Both the position numbers and the translations under genes were made by a program. From positions 6,262,001-6,326,000 of the forward strand of contig NC_088321.1 of NCBI RefSeq assembly GCF_910592395.1: a stretch of DNA of 64,000 nt. The letters are read 5' to 3'. Source of the DNA: Lineus longissimus (lineage: Eukaryota > Nemertea > Pilidiophora > Heteronemertea > Lineidae). The notes beneath the pieces were generated by a model. It was not told the origin of the DNA. It made no database searches and worked only from the letters and a program-made list of their open reading frames with translations. Positions 22,199 to 32,102 of the stretch are shown here, one piece after another; within the stretch, counting starts at the first letter, position 1; each line of letters starts with the position of its first letter.

Positions 22199-22324
22199 AT
22201 GGATGATTCCAAGGAGAGAGGTGTTTTGAGTGCTTCTGCAGCAATTTTAGCTGTCATTGTTGAGAGACGGAAGAGGCGGCGAAATAACCAAAGAGAATAT
22301 GGACCAGGCCCTGGATCAAAATGA
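22199..22324 (+). pseudogene. HARBI1-like transposase N-terminal fragment
   Basis: A 41-codon frame whose peptide has a short hydrophobic/alanine helix (SASAAILAVIVE), then an arginine-rich block (RRKRRRNNQREY), and stops at TGA. Harbinger nucleases commonly begin with a helix and a poly-arginine block before the DDE domain. Nothing resembling the catalytic domain follows, so it is a remnant or a first exon whose partner is lost. The family assignment is tentative because the segment is short. Confidence 0.35.
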
Positions 22325-22648
22325 GGGTGGATGATGGGGCATACCACTGCCTGTTAAGGCCGCGTATCCATAGGGTATGCCCTTGTGTCGTGTTGCATTA
22401 TGGCGTAACAGCCTTGTGAACTGGCACTATGCCCTGCGTCTCCATTGGATATTCCTTTTTGGTCATGTAGGCCTTTGTAGTCCTCATTTCGCAGCGGTCA
22501 ATCGCGTTTATCCGCACGCTGTCATTATTTCAGAAGACAATTTCTTATGAATATTGAAAATGAAAATACAAGTAACTTGTATTTTCACTTGCAACATCAA
22601 ATTGACATGTACATGTATATAAAACTTGACTTTTAAGCAACAAATTAC

Positions 22649-22738
22649 AGGTTCGTGCTTGTTATGATAATCATCAGTTTCGGGGTCCCAGAGTAGTTCC
22701 CGTTGATGAACCTCTTGAATTAATTTCGCCTCAGACAT
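22649..22738 (-). pseudogene. MADF/Myb-SANT-like domain start
   Basis: The minus-strand frame MSEAKLIQEVHQRELLWDP...DDYHNK matches the first helix of the MADF (Adf-1-type Myb/SANT) domain: LI-x-V followed by R-x-LWD and Y. It ends at a donor-like CCT|GTAATT at 22649/22648. The rest of the domain is not found downstream on the minus strand. Harbinger elements often encode such a DNA-binding partner beside the nuclease, which fits its position in this element. Confidence 0.45.
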
Positions 22739-24680
22739 TGCTTCCGTGTTGTTCACTCGCAAAAGAATGGACATGTTCAATCCCAATATGGGCCTATATT
22801 CCCAATCCACAGTGCATATATGCCCGCAATGTGACACGGCATAACCTATGGGAACGATCAATAACACCAACGAAGGTTCATTGTCCGTGTGGCGCGCCAG
22901 GCGGTAAAAAGGGAATGTTGTGCAGGGCACGGAACAGCCTATGGATACGCAGCCTAAAGGAGTTGCGGCTGACTGACAAGCCGTCATACAAAAACTTCTA
23001 GAAAAGGTTTCATCACCCTACGAAGCAAGACACTCACTTGAGAGTTGCTATACCTGCTTCTTGTTCAAGTCACATGAACTCCGGTAGATCACATGACGCA
23101 AATCCTATTTCTGATTGGCTGAAGAGTTTGCAACATTTTTACAACATGCAACAAAGAATTGCATTGCATTTAATTTGCAACAATTTTACAACATGTTGTA
23201 AGACGCGTTTTGCTCTGTACACACTACGCAACATTTTTGCAACATTTGTTGCAACTGGAAATGTAAAAATGTTGCTAATATTTTACTAGTGTACACAGGC
23301 CTTTAGGCAATAATAGAGTTGGGTAGAGCATTTTGTTAATGTTACCCTTTTAGTTAGGGAAACTGGTGCCTTCTGCATTAGGTGGACCCCACTTACTCAT
23401 CTGTCAGACCGGCCTCACACGTCGGCAGTAGAGTTTAAGGTCCAGTCTGCGAGATTTACCCATTTCTACCCAGCCAAAAGCGGGTGATTGGGCTAGTCTC
23501 TCCATGTGATTCAATTCGCATGGATTCTTGTGCCCCGGTGCTGAAAGGATCCCTTCACAAGGGCAGACTACATCCGGTGGCACTGAAGTATGGAAGAAAG
23601 ACAGAAGACGACCAATTTGCGAAAAGGATCATCATCATCATCATCATGGTAACAGCTGAGGATGAATCATGTTGCTGTGTGTAGAATTGATGGTCCAATA
23701 TAGGTTAGGTTATCTGTTTGCGCACACATTGCAAGGGTGGAGCTTGCTTGAAGTAGATTGCGCCAGTCTACCGTAATTCACTGTTACACATCCAGAAGCT
23801 AATATCCTTAGGCTTTGAGTCCTTAGTTTAGTAGAGTTTGACGAGTAATGTAATATATACGAACAACGCAGCAACAACTCAGCTGAGCGCCAGGCCCTTG
23901 GGCCTCCTGTTGATACTAGCTGCCAGAATGCCTTCGCACCTCGGGGGGCGGGGGAGACTAACTTTTCACTTGTGAGAATGACGTCAGGACAATGAAAGAG
24001 GCACCAGGGTGTAGTTAAGCATAAATTTATAGCATCAATTTCATGTTCAATTGTTCATGTTGCTTTCATTTAAATACCCGTTTCTGTTCTGAAAAAATAA
24101 AAAATAAAAACCGCCCTCCCTCATCACTTTCTTCAGAAAAAAGGATGATAAACTAACATTTTTTTTTATGGGGCCTAATGTACACAAAATCAACATTGTG
24201 TACAGGAATTATTTTCATTTATTGACGTTTTACGTCTAAATTGGGGAAAATGTATCTTTAAAGGGTACTGCACATGATCACATAGTATGAATCGATTATT
24301 AGTGACCCTTCATTGTTATTTTGCCATTAGAAAAACTATAAAATGAAGAATTCCCGAACTATAAAACGAAGATGCTCTCAAAAATCATTGAAGAAAATGT
24401 GTTATCAATTTCAAACTTTGGCAACATGACTTTCAAGCCAAAACGACTCTTTTCTATTGATTTCAACAAATTCCACACACTTTCATTAATTTTCAGAGGG
24501 GGTGTGGTCGGGTATATAGGCCTAATGTACACAAAATCAACATTATGTACAGGAATTATTTTCATTTATTGACATATCACGCCTAAATTAAGGGGGAGGT
24601 ATCTTTAAAGGGTACTGCACATGATCACATAGTATGAATCGATTATTAGTGACCCTTCATTGTTATTTTGCCATTAGAAA

Positions 24681-24774
24681 AATTATATAGTTTTCCACCT
24701 TTTTCTGACCTCTGCGTAATATAGATTCTGCAATCTTCAATCTTCGTTTTATAGACACCCGTAGATGACCCTCA
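24681..24774. other. short unique flank of the Gypsy insertion
   Basis: Unique AT-rich sequence ending in CCTCA (24770-24774), the 5-bp target duplicated by the retrotransposon. Confidence 0.6.
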
Positions 24775-24949
24775 TGTAGTGTTTTGGCACAACCTGTCTT
24801 CGGGGCAATTACCACGGTCAGGACGGAATTGATATGTATGTTGTTGTTACGAGCAGATGGCTGATGATTGTAAATAAAGAATACAATTATCGTGATTAAA
24901 TTTGTCGTTCATGCCTTAAGAACGTTACAATTGGCGACGAGGAAAAGTA
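24775..24949 (+). repeat. Gypsy 5' LTR and primer-binding site
   Basis: The LTR spans 24775-24929 (TGTAGT...TTACA). Two bases later TGGCGACGAGGAAAAG (from 24932) fits a tRNA-complementary primer-binding site starting TGG. Differences from the 3' LTR are one base near 24851 (G/A) and two near 24890-24903. Confidence 0.9.
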
Positions 24950-25022
24950 CGAATGTGCCAAAGAGACTGTAGTTTGAATACGACAAGTTAAATCCGGGTT
25001 AAATTCGATAAACTTTGTGAAA

Positions 25023-25739
25023 ATGGCAACGAATGTTGATGTTGCTCCACTGCCAAGGTTTGACTGTACAGGTGATTTGGCCAGTGTTGGTCCGCGTTGG
25101 AAGCGGTGGAAAAAGGCTTTCGAATATTACGTTGTTGGAAAAGGTGTTACTAACAATGCACAAAAGAAAGCACTGCTTCTTCATTCCGCTGGGATGGAAG
25201 TGCAGGATGTGTTCGAAACTGCCGCAGACGTGCCATTCGTAGCAGTGGCTGAGGGTGAGACTGACAATGTGTTCAAGGCAGCCATGAGAAAATTGGATGG
25301 CTACTTTCTTCCGAAGTTAAATGTAGCGTATGAGCGCCATGTTTTCAGACAGTTGAAACAAGAAGAGGAAACAGTAGCTCAGTTTGTTTCGAGATTAAAG
25401 CAGCAAGCTATCAACTGTGAATTCGGGGATTTAGACGCAGCTAACGAACAGATACGTGACCAGGTTGTGGATGCTTGCAAGTCGTCCCAATTACGCTGTA
25501 AACTTCTGCAAAAGGGGACGGATTTAACTCTGGACAATGTTTTGAGTGTGGCGAGGGCCATGGAGGCAGTGGACCTCCAAATGAAACGTATTGAGGGCAA
25601 ACCTGCTGAAGTAAATCGTCTTTCCGACAGGAAACAGGAGAAGAAATGGGGTAAACCGAGCGGTAAACCAAGTGGTAAAACGTGTTTCCGTTGCGGAAAA
25701 GAAGGCCACATTGCCAAAGACTCCCGATTGTTCAGCTAA
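25023..25739 (+). CDS. Gypsy gag
   Basis: ATG at 25023, the second possible start in the frame, chosen because it is a true ATG 94 bp after the LTR. About 238 residues: a helical capsid-like region (RWKRWKKAFEYY, KLDGYFLPK, QFVSRLKQQA) and a basic nucleocapsid with the zinc-knuckle start CFRCGKEGH near the end. The final cysteine of the knuckle is not in this frame. It falls in the +1 frame, where the pol reading continues, so gag and pol overlap inside the knuckle region (25672-25739). This is either a frameshift site or a small mutation. Confidence 0.85.
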   Translation: MATNVDVAPLPRFDCTGDLASVGPRWKRWKKAFEYYVVGKGVTNNAQKKALLLHSAGMEVQDVFETAADVPFVAVAEGETDNVFKAAMRKLDGYFLPKLNVAYERHVFRQLKQEEETVAQFVSRLKQQAINCEFGDLDAANEQIRDQVVDACKSSQLRCKLLQKGTDLTLDNVLSVARAMEAVDLQMKRIEGKPAEVNRLSDRKQEKKWGKPSGKPSGKTCFRCGKEGHIAKDSRLFS

Positions 25740-28689
25740 AAACGCGACATGCAATAAATGTAAATTTGTTCGACATTACTCTGTAGTTTGCAAGACCAAG
25801 TCGAATCGTAAACCAGGCGAGAAACCAGGAAGAGGGCAAGAAAATGGAGATAAGCGCGACAAAAAGAGGAAACCCGTACATTTCGTTGGGACAGCAACAG
25901 AGGACGATGAATACTCATTCTTATTATACCAAGGCGCCGAGAGCAATAAAGGTGTAATAGATGTCAAAGTCGGTGGTGTTTTCGTGCGCGTTTTGATTGA
26001 CTCTGGGTCGACAGCGAACGTCATCGATAGCGCAACGTGGAAATACTTAAAAAAACAGCGTGTGAAATGTGTTAGTGAACCAACCGCGAAACGTTTGTAT
26101 CCGTATGGTTCAAGCGAACCTTTGAATACACTTGGGAAATTTTCCACAACTGTTGAGGTGGGTGACCGGAACGTTGAGGCCAACTTCATGGTAATCAACG
26201 GGATAGGACAGTCATTACTGAGCAAAGACACTGCAGAAAAACGTGGGGTCCTGAAAGTGGGCTTAGATGTAAATTCCGTGCAATGCGACAAACTTACGCT
26301 GGAGGACATTAAGAAACGTTTTCCAGGGGTATGCAATGGCATCGGTAAACTTAAAAACTATCAGGCAAAGATCCATGTGGATCCTAACGTTAAACCCGTA
26401 GCTCAGAATGCGCGAAAAACCCCGTTTGCTATACATGATAAGTTGGAAGTGAAAATAAAGGAACTGCAAGATGACATTCTAGAAGGGGATGAAGGCCCGA
26501 CGCCGTGGGTGTCACCACTGGTGATTGTTCCAAAACCGTCAGGTGACATACGAATTTGGGTCGATATGCGACAAGCTAATACCGCGATAATTCGGGAAAG
26601 ACATCCGATTCCAACAGTAGAGGAAGTCGTTCAGCGGATGAATGGCAGCACCGTATTCAGCAAAATTGACTTGAAATCAGGATTTCACCAACTGGGGCTT
26701 GCTGAGGAATCTCGAGGGATCACAACTTTTGCTTGTCACCTTGGTTTATTCCGGTATAAAAGATTGAATTTCGGAATATCATGCGCGCCGGAACTTTTCC
26801 AGCATGTTATTCAACAGGTGTTGGCTGAATGTGAAGGGGTGGAGAATATTTCTGATGATCTGATCATTCATGGAAATGGTGACCCTGAACATGATGCGCG
26901 CCTTATCAAAGTCCTAGAAACTCTAGAAAAAAATGGTCTAACTGTGAATTTAGACAAGTGTTTAATCCGGTTACCCGAGCTTGAGTACTTTGGTCTTAAC
27001 ATGAGTGCCAACGGTCTTGCACCTACCGCAGATAGGGTAAGAGCAGTTGTTGAAGCAAGTAAACCCAAGTCAGCGACTGAAGTAAGAAGTTTTATGGGAC
27101 TTGTGAACTTTAGTGGGAGATTCATACCCAATCTCGCTACTATAGCTGAACCGCTCCGAAAGTTGACTAGGCACGGAGAACCATTCAAATGGGGACAACC
27201 GCAGGACATTGCTTTCAAAAAGTTGAAGGATGAACTGTGCAGGGTGAACAAACTAGCTCATTTCAAGAAAGGGGCTGACACTGAAATAGTGGTTGATGCC
27301 AGTCCAGTAGGGCTAGGTGCCATGTTGGTACAGACTCAGAACAATGAGAAACGAGTAATTTGCTATGCGAGCCGCAGTCTGTCTCGTGTTGAGCGACGTT
27401 ACTCTCAAACAGAAAAGGAGGCGCTAGGAATCGTCTGGGCCTGTGAAAGGTTTCATGCATATTTGTATGGGATCACTTTTGAAATAGCGACTGATCACAA
27501 ACCGTTGATTTACATATACTCGCAGAAGTCGAAACCGTGCGCGAGAATTGAACGTTGGGTGTTGAGATTGCAGTCATACGATTTCAAAGTGAAGCATATT
27601 CCCGGAAAGGAAATGGCAGCAGACGCGTTATCGAGGCTGATTGAGGACACGCGAAGTGAAACAGAGAAAATCAATCATGTTAACGTTGGAGAGGGGTATG
27701 TTCGATTCATCGCAGAAATTGCAACACCAAAAGCGTTGACAACTCGTGAAATAGAACGCGAATCCGATTCCGATGCAAAATTAGAAGTTGTGAGGGAATG
27801 TATCGCAACGGGACACTGGAACAATTGCCCTCCTGAGTACAAATGCGTGCACAACGAACTCTGTGTGGTTGGTAAACTTGTTCTAAGAGGCTGTAGGATC
27901 TTAGTGCCAAAAACTTTGAGATGCCAAGTTGTCAAACTAGCTCATGAAGGGCACTTGGGTATCGTCAAAACCAAACAAAGACTACGCTTAAAGGTATGGT
28001 GGCCTGGTATGGACAGAGATGCGGAACGTGAGTGTAAGACTTGTCCTGGGTGTCAGCTTGTGGCACAACCGTCTTACCCTGAACCAATGAAACGCACTGA
28101 AATGCCAACCATGCCGTGGCAGGATGTAGCGCTAGACCTTCTTGGCCCGATGCCAGAAGGAGAATACATCCTGGCTGTCGTCGATTATTTTAGTAGATAT
28201 TTCGAGGTGGACATTGTAAAAAGTGTGACCACCACTGATATGATAAGAAGTTTGAATGAGATTTTCGCTTCTCATGGATATCCGCTATCGTTAAAATCCG
28301 ATAATGGACCTCAGTTCATCTCCGAAAAGTTCGAAGGTTACCTGGAAGAATGTGGCATAGAGCACAGACTGAGCCCAGCTTTATGGCCACAGGCCAATGG
28401 TGAGATTGAGAGACAAAACCGTACAATGCTTAAATCTATGCGCATCGCACATGCACAAGGCAAAGACTGGAAAGAGGAACTTTTCAAGACACTTCTGTCT
28501 TATAGATCTACACCTCATGAGTCAACGGGTGTTACTCCAGCAAAACTCATGTTTAATCGTGAAATCCGTACTAAATTGCCTGAGTTGCGTGATAACACAC
28601 CAAGGAATTTGGAAGCTAGAGATCGCGATGCTGAGAGCAAGCAAAAAGGAAAAGGACTATGCAGACCAGAGACGTCATGCCAAAGATAG
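25672..28689 (+). CDS. Gypsy pol (protease, RT, RNase H, integrase)
   Basis: About 1005 codons from the overlap with gag; there is no ATG at the beginning, so it is probably translated as a gag fusion. Order by residue: a second cysteine knuckle near 20-40; aspartic protease VLIDSGSTAN (D110); RT with KPSGDIRIWVDMR and catalytic NISDDL (about 394-396, SDD in place of the usual YXDD); RNase H with VVDASPVGLGA (D542) and DHKPL; integrase HHCC zinc finger (HEGHLG...CKTCPGC) and the D,D-35-E core at about 822, 877 and 913. The frame ends prematurely just after the integrase core. The SDD core is a deviation but occurs in related lineages. Confidence 0.9.
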   Translation: MVKRVSVAEKKATLPKTPDCSAKNATCNKCKFVRHYSVVCKTKSNRKPGEKPGRGQENGDKRDKKRKPVHFVGTATEDDEYSFLLYQGAESNKGVIDVKVGGVFVRVLIDSGSTANVIDSATWKYLKKQRVKCVSEPTAKRLYPYGSSEPLNTLGKFSTTVEVGDRNVEANFMVINGIGQSLLSKDTAEKRGVLKVGLDVNSVQCDKLTLEDIKKRFPGVCNGIGKLKNYQAKIHVDPNVKPVAQNARKTPFAIHDKLEVKIKELQDDILEGDEGPTPWVSPLVIVPKPSGDIRIWVDMRQANTAIIRERHPIPTVEEVVQRMNGSTVFSKIDLKSGFHQLGLAEESRGITTFACHLGLFRYKRLNFGISCAPELFQHVIQQVLAECEGVENISDDLIIHGNGDPEHDARLIKVLETLEKNGLTVNLDKCLIRLPELEYFGLNMSANGLAPTADRVRAVVEASKPKSATEVRSFMGLVNFSGRFIPNLATIAEPLRKLTRHGEPFKWGQPQDIAFKKLKDELCRVNKLAHFKKGADTEIVVDASPVGLGAMLVQTQNNEKRVICYASRSLSRVERRYSQTEKEALGIVWACERFHAYLYGITFEIATDHKPLIYIYSQKSKPCARIERWVLRLQSYDFKVKHIPGKEMAADALSRLIEDTRSETEKINHVNVGEGYVRFIAEIATPKALTTREIERESDSDAKLEVVRECIATGHWNNCPPEYKCVHNELCVVGKLVLRGCRILVPKTLRCQVVKLAHEGHLGIVKTKQRLRLKVWWPGMDRDAERECKTCPGCQLVAQPSYPEPMKRTEMPTMPWQDVALDLLGPMPEGEYILAVVDYFSRYFEVDIVKSVTTTDMIRSLNEIFASHGYPLSLKSDNGPQFISEKFEGYLEECGIEHRLSPALWPQANGEIERQNRTMLKSMRIAHAQGKDWKEELFKTLLSYRSTPHESTGVTPAKLMFNREIRTKLPELRDNTPRNLEARDRDAESKQKGKGLCRPETSCQR

Positions 28690-29044
28690 TGATTTAAACG
28701 TAGGGGATCGTGTTTTGATGCAACAAGCGAAAAAGAACAAGTTGACGACGCATTATGGTGAAAAGCCGCTAACTGTCGTGGAAAAAACGGGAAGCAAGGT
28801 CACTGTCGAAACAGATGGAGGAAAACAGTTCAGGAGAAATTCAGCTCATCTACGCAGATTTGAGGAGCAAACAACGGAGGATGCTACTGATAACGATATC
28901 GAGACGGAAATCGCAATTGACGATGATAACGCTGAGGACACTGACCCAGTGCCGCAGTGGTCTCCTCAGAAGATTGTGACTAGGTCTGGTAGAGAGATCA
29001 AAGTCCCTACCAAATTCAAGGATTTTGATATGACCTACATATAG
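28630..29044 (+). pseudogene. Gypsy integrase C-terminal segment, shifted frame
   Basis: After a short A-rich stretch near 28640-28655 the pol sense continues in a different frame from the main pol frame. It reads VGDRVLMQQAKKNKL, YGEKPLTVVEK and an acidic end. This is the usual beta-barrel-like integrase tail (GPY/F-type). The break is consistent with a single-base change in a homopolymer and separates this tail from the integrase core. No chromodomain is visible. Confidence 0.75.
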
Positions 29045-29510
29045 AAACCTAGCTAAGGTGTTTGTTAATGTACGATCGCGATAGACGATATTAGCAAGTT
29101 TACTAAAAAGGGCAGAATAATCCCTTTATCTAACTGTGAAGCTATTGGGTAGTCTACCCTAGTTGCTTTACTATATAATTCATGTTTTTTGTAATCAAAA
29201 GGTTAATCTTTTGCAATCTTAGTTCTAATAATCTCTTTGTAGACAGACATTTCATTGGAAATGAACTCTTGTTCAAATTCGTACTCCCATAGTGAACTCT
29301 TAACATGATGGTTGAACTCTATTTTGATTGAGTTAGTTCTGGTTAAGCTGGTAACATTATTGTTTAGTTTCAAAGTGTTCTTTTATACTCTGCTGTTCTT
29401 GTGTTTTATATGTACGCTTAAAGGACTCTTGGACTGACATTGGTTTAGTAATATTCAAGCAGAGTTAGTATTGTGTATTGTGTTAAATCTGGGGGGTTAA
29501 CTACTTGTCT

Positions 29511-30961
29511 AAAATGAAATGGCCAGGGCCATTGTGCTCACCTCTTGTGAAGGGAAGATGGATGAAGCATTAGCATGGTTTTAAATGTAAGAAAGAAATG
29601 AAGTAATGTTTTACAATGAAATTACATGAAAAACTGAAATTTGCAGGTTAGTGCAATCGTTAAAACAGCAGCAGAACAAAAGCTGGAAGCAGCAAAACAT
29701 GCAAGGCATGCCTACCAAAAGAACAAATAAGCAATTCCATGCAACAAGTCATCAGCATTAACACACCTTTTAAAAAAAAGTCCTTTGGTTTACAGATGAC
29801 CCATTATGGAAATGCTTAGGAATAGGATAATTATGTTGTTTGCTTGTGTCTAGTACAAGAAACAACCATCATCTGAAATTCCTAGGGCTCTGTAGAGGTT
29901 AATTAATCCTGCATTTGCCTAGGCTTAGACTATGACATCCCACTTAGCAGCATTTCAAGGCACCCTTAGGGGAGAGTCCACTATTAACATTTGGGGCCCT
30001 GCTGGCCAAACTGAGAATCAGAAAAAGACTGCAGTTTAGTCTAAGAGTATAGGGGTACATTCGTACCAAGTTAGGGATCTGTAGCTAAAGCAGTGACAAA
30101 ACGTGCCGTCATTGTAAAATGGCGGTGCCATAGGAAAACTTTGACCTCTGTGACCTTGAGAAGTAGGTCAAATCAAAAACCCACATTTATGAAATGTATC
30201 CTTGCTAGGAGTACCTACCATAAAAATGTTATGAAAATCAGACCACTATTAAACGAGCAATCAAACATTTTAACTTTGGACATTAAATTTGGCCCCCGGG
30301 TGGCCAAACTAAGAATTTTTCAAGATGCCCGCCTGGCACCCATATTGGCTATCACATTTGATAAAAAATCAAGGATTTAGTAGAGAGTACATAGATATAC
30401 ATCCAGATCAAATTTGGTTGCAATCCGATCATTAGTTTCGGAGTAATAGTACTGTGTTTATTTTTCAAGATGGCTGCCTGGCGGCCATATTTGATGTCCG
30501 AACGGCCGAAATTTTAGGGCTGGAATAGAGAATCCCCAGATACATGTCAACACTGGTTTAAAACCTTCTAGCTAAAATAGACAGGAAACATGCTACTGTT
30601 CAGTGAATCAGCAAACTTTGACCTCTGTGACCTTGAAAAGGAGGTCAAATCAAAAACCCGGAGGATATATGATGCACCTTTGCTAAAAGTACCTAACATA
30701 TTTTTTTCAAAATTTCCCGACTACTATTAAGGGAGATATTGCATATTTTCACTTTTAACGTTTGGCCCCCTGGTGGCCAAACCATGAAACGAATCGGACC
30801 GAAACTTGGTCCAAGGTGTCATTACATAAGGGTACATGTGTACCAAGTTTCAACTCAATAGCTCTAACAGTTACGAAACGTGCCCTGCTAACGGACGACG
30901 ACGACGACGGACGACGGACGCCACGGTATGGGATAAGCTCACCTCTGCTAAGAGGTGAGCT
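29511..30961 (-). mobile_element. palindromic-end element, copy C (HINE-like), inside the Gypsy 3' spacer
   Basis: This is the reverse orientation of copies A and B. It runs from AAAATGAAATGGCCAGGGCC (29511) to the palindrome CTCTGCTAAGAGGTGAGC (ending about 30961). The modules show TTGACCTCTGTGACCTTGA twice and GGCCCCCTGGTGGCC at 30764. It is longer (1451 bp) and its middle modules are more divergent. It ends one base before the A-run of the retrotransposon's polypurine tract. Confidence 0.8.
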
Positions 30962-31131
30962 AAAAAGGGGAGGGATTGTAGTGTTTTGGCACAACCTGTC
31001 TTCGGGGCAATTACCACGGTCAGGACGGAATTGATATGTATGTTGTTGTTACAAGCAGATGGCTGATGATTGTAAATAAAGAATACAATTAGCGTGATTA
31101 AATTCGTCGTTCATGCCTTAAGAACGTTACA
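30962..31131 (+). repeat. Gypsy polypurine tract and 3' LTR
   Basis: AAAAAGGGGAGGGA (30962-30975) is a polypurine tract directly before the LTR (30977-31131). It is followed by the CCTCA duplication. All structural parts needed for reverse transcription are present. Confidence 0.92.
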
Positions 31132-31136
31132 CCTCA

Positions 31137-31909
31137 TGCATGCGTTCACTTTTACTAGATCTCCGTGCACCAATGTGGGTAGACCTAAGTTCAGATTCTG
31201 GAGCTGATACATCATAGACTGGAGGCTTGATCGACAATTAGTGTTACAGTGCGGCATACACAGTTTGAATCATCAATGAAAACAATTCATATTTCGAACA
31301 TTTGTGAGAAGTCTACAAATCTACGAATTTTCGACGATAAAGACGTGAATTCGGTTAATTCGTAAAGAATGGTCTCACGTAGTATGTTTACTGATATTCG
31401 CTCTCCAATAAAGACCGGAAAATATGAAATCAAAATGTCCTTATAGAACGAGGAATTTACATAAACTTGTGCGATATTGCAATCCCAACGTACACTAGAT
31501 TTTATTCGGAAGGTGATAGAACATTGCTACGCAGGGGATGAATCGTGTACGTTGTCCACCGTGGCACTGGTGACTGTAGTGCACATGTGGTCGAAGTGAC
31601 AAAAAACTCACAAATACCAGTAGTTCGCATCATACTCGCGTTAGAAAAAAACTGCCATCGTTAATTTCTATTTGCTAACGGTTTGGTATAGGTTTCAACA
31701 CTAGAATAATGGCCTGTCATTTGATAAACATGATATCATATCATGATTTTACTCGAATGTAAGTTAAAGGCAAAACAATGGACAGTGAAATGATCTCATC
31801 AAGTATATGTACCCATGCGAAGTGCATACACAGAGAACAGTGTGGGATGCAATTACATTGCAACTAATAAGGAAAAGCAAATAAACGCAGTGCGTTATTT
31901 TAGTCTCAC
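31137..31909. other. intron, nothing recognised
   Basis: AT-rich unique-looking intron sequence between the Gypsy element and the kinase exon at 31910. No repeat ends or exons were recognised. Confidence 0.4.
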
Positions 31910-32102
31910 CAGATATCTGTCTGTAAGCCATACCCCTTTTTCTCGTCGTCCTCGCCCTTTACTGCCTCCGGTGACATGTACTGCACTGTTCCTTTATCAG
32001 CAGTTAATGCTCCATGGGTCAGGCGACTGGCCTCGAGCATCTTTAAGATTCCGAAGTCCGCCAATTTGATACGGTCATCGAAGCTCAAAAGTATGTTGTC
32101 AG
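31910..32102 (-). CDS. MAP3K-like kinase gene, exon for subdomains VIb-IX
   Basis: A 193-bp minus-strand exon. The acceptor ACTTTATAG abuts 32102 and the donor is ATCTG|GTGAGA. It completes a serine codon, then reads DNILLSFDDRIKLADFG. The metal-binding N of the catalytic loop and the DFG are intact. It continues through a T-rich activation loop, GTVQYMSPEAV (the APE position reads SPE, as in MEKKs), and ends QTDIW with the W codon split. Exon phases match the neighbours on both sides. The catalytic residues visible here suggest an active kinase. It lies between two long introns, 27.7 kb upstream and 18.8 kb downstream. Confidence 0.9.

Larger units (their letters stand above)
21967..23302. 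mobile_element. 1336-bp Harbinger-like element
   Basis: Inverted ends GTGTACACTAGTAAAATATT (left) and its complement (right) continue into AGCAACATTTTTA-type repeats. TTA flanks both sides (21964-21966, 23303-23305). The right end carries a few extra bases (AGGCCT) compared with the left. Internal remnants of two proteins typical of Harbinger elements (a HARBI1-like start and a MADF/Myb-like start) support the assignment. The CAACATTTTACC words near both ends are subterminal repeats. Confidence 0.7.
20514..23911 (+). mobile_element. AGCTCAGCTG palindromic-end element, copy 1 (HINE-like), interrupted
   Basis: It starts after TTTTT with AGCTCAGCTGAAAAGCTGAG. A (TCTG)n microsatellite follows (about 20562-20603), then CpG modules including GGCACGTTTC. 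It ends with ACTCAGCTGAGCGCCAGG and the hairpin AGGCCCTTGGGCCT, then CCTGTT. Without the internal Harbinger-like insert (21967-23302 plus its TTA) it is about 2059 bp, close to the 2053 bp of the related element at 41171-43223. The interiors of the two do not align by eye. A perfect TGACGTCA lies just outside at 23979. Confidence 0.7.
19960..24175. mobile_element. 4216-bp element with inverted ends and TAA duplication
   Basis: The left end reads GGCCCCATAAAAAAAAATGT followed by CAGTTTATCATCC. The right end is its inverse (GGATGATAAACTAACATTT...ATGGGGCC). TAA flanks both sides (19957-19959, 24176-24178). The satellite unit boundary at 24523 shows the empty target GGCCTAATGTACAC. TAA duplications suggest a PIF/Harbinger relative. 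The interior carries other inserted elements and no intact transposase, so it is non-autonomous or gutted. Confidence 0.85.
19546..24680. repeat. 347-bp satellite, about three units, interrupted
   Basis: TAATGTACACAAAATCAACA recurs at 19610, 24176 and 24523. After removing the 4.2 kb insert, the spacing is exactly 347 bp twice. The units include GATGCTCTCAAAAATCATTG and GGTGTGGTCGGGTATATAGG. A divergent piece precedes 19610, and the last unit breaks off near 24680. Small reading frames inside (for example starting at 19806 and 24372) repeat with the unit and are not genes. Confidence 0.9.
24775..31131 (+). mobile_element. Ty3/Gypsy LTR retrotransposon, complete structure
   Basis: 6357 bp bounded by 155-bp LTRs that differ at about three positions, and flanked by the 5-bp target duplication CCTCA (24770-24774, 31132-31136). 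Domain order in pol is protease, reverse transcriptase, RNase H, integrase, which defines Ty3/Gypsy. It sits antisense in an intron of the kinase gene. The few LTR differences indicate a fairly recent insertion. The coding part nevertheless has a frame break near the integrase C-terminus, and a 1.45 kb foreign element occupies its 3' spacer. This copy is therefore unlikely to be autonomous. Confidence 0.95.

Noticed and set aside
23631-23646. ATC trinucleotide run as a coding feature
   Set aside because: Simple repeat in a short frame without any other support.
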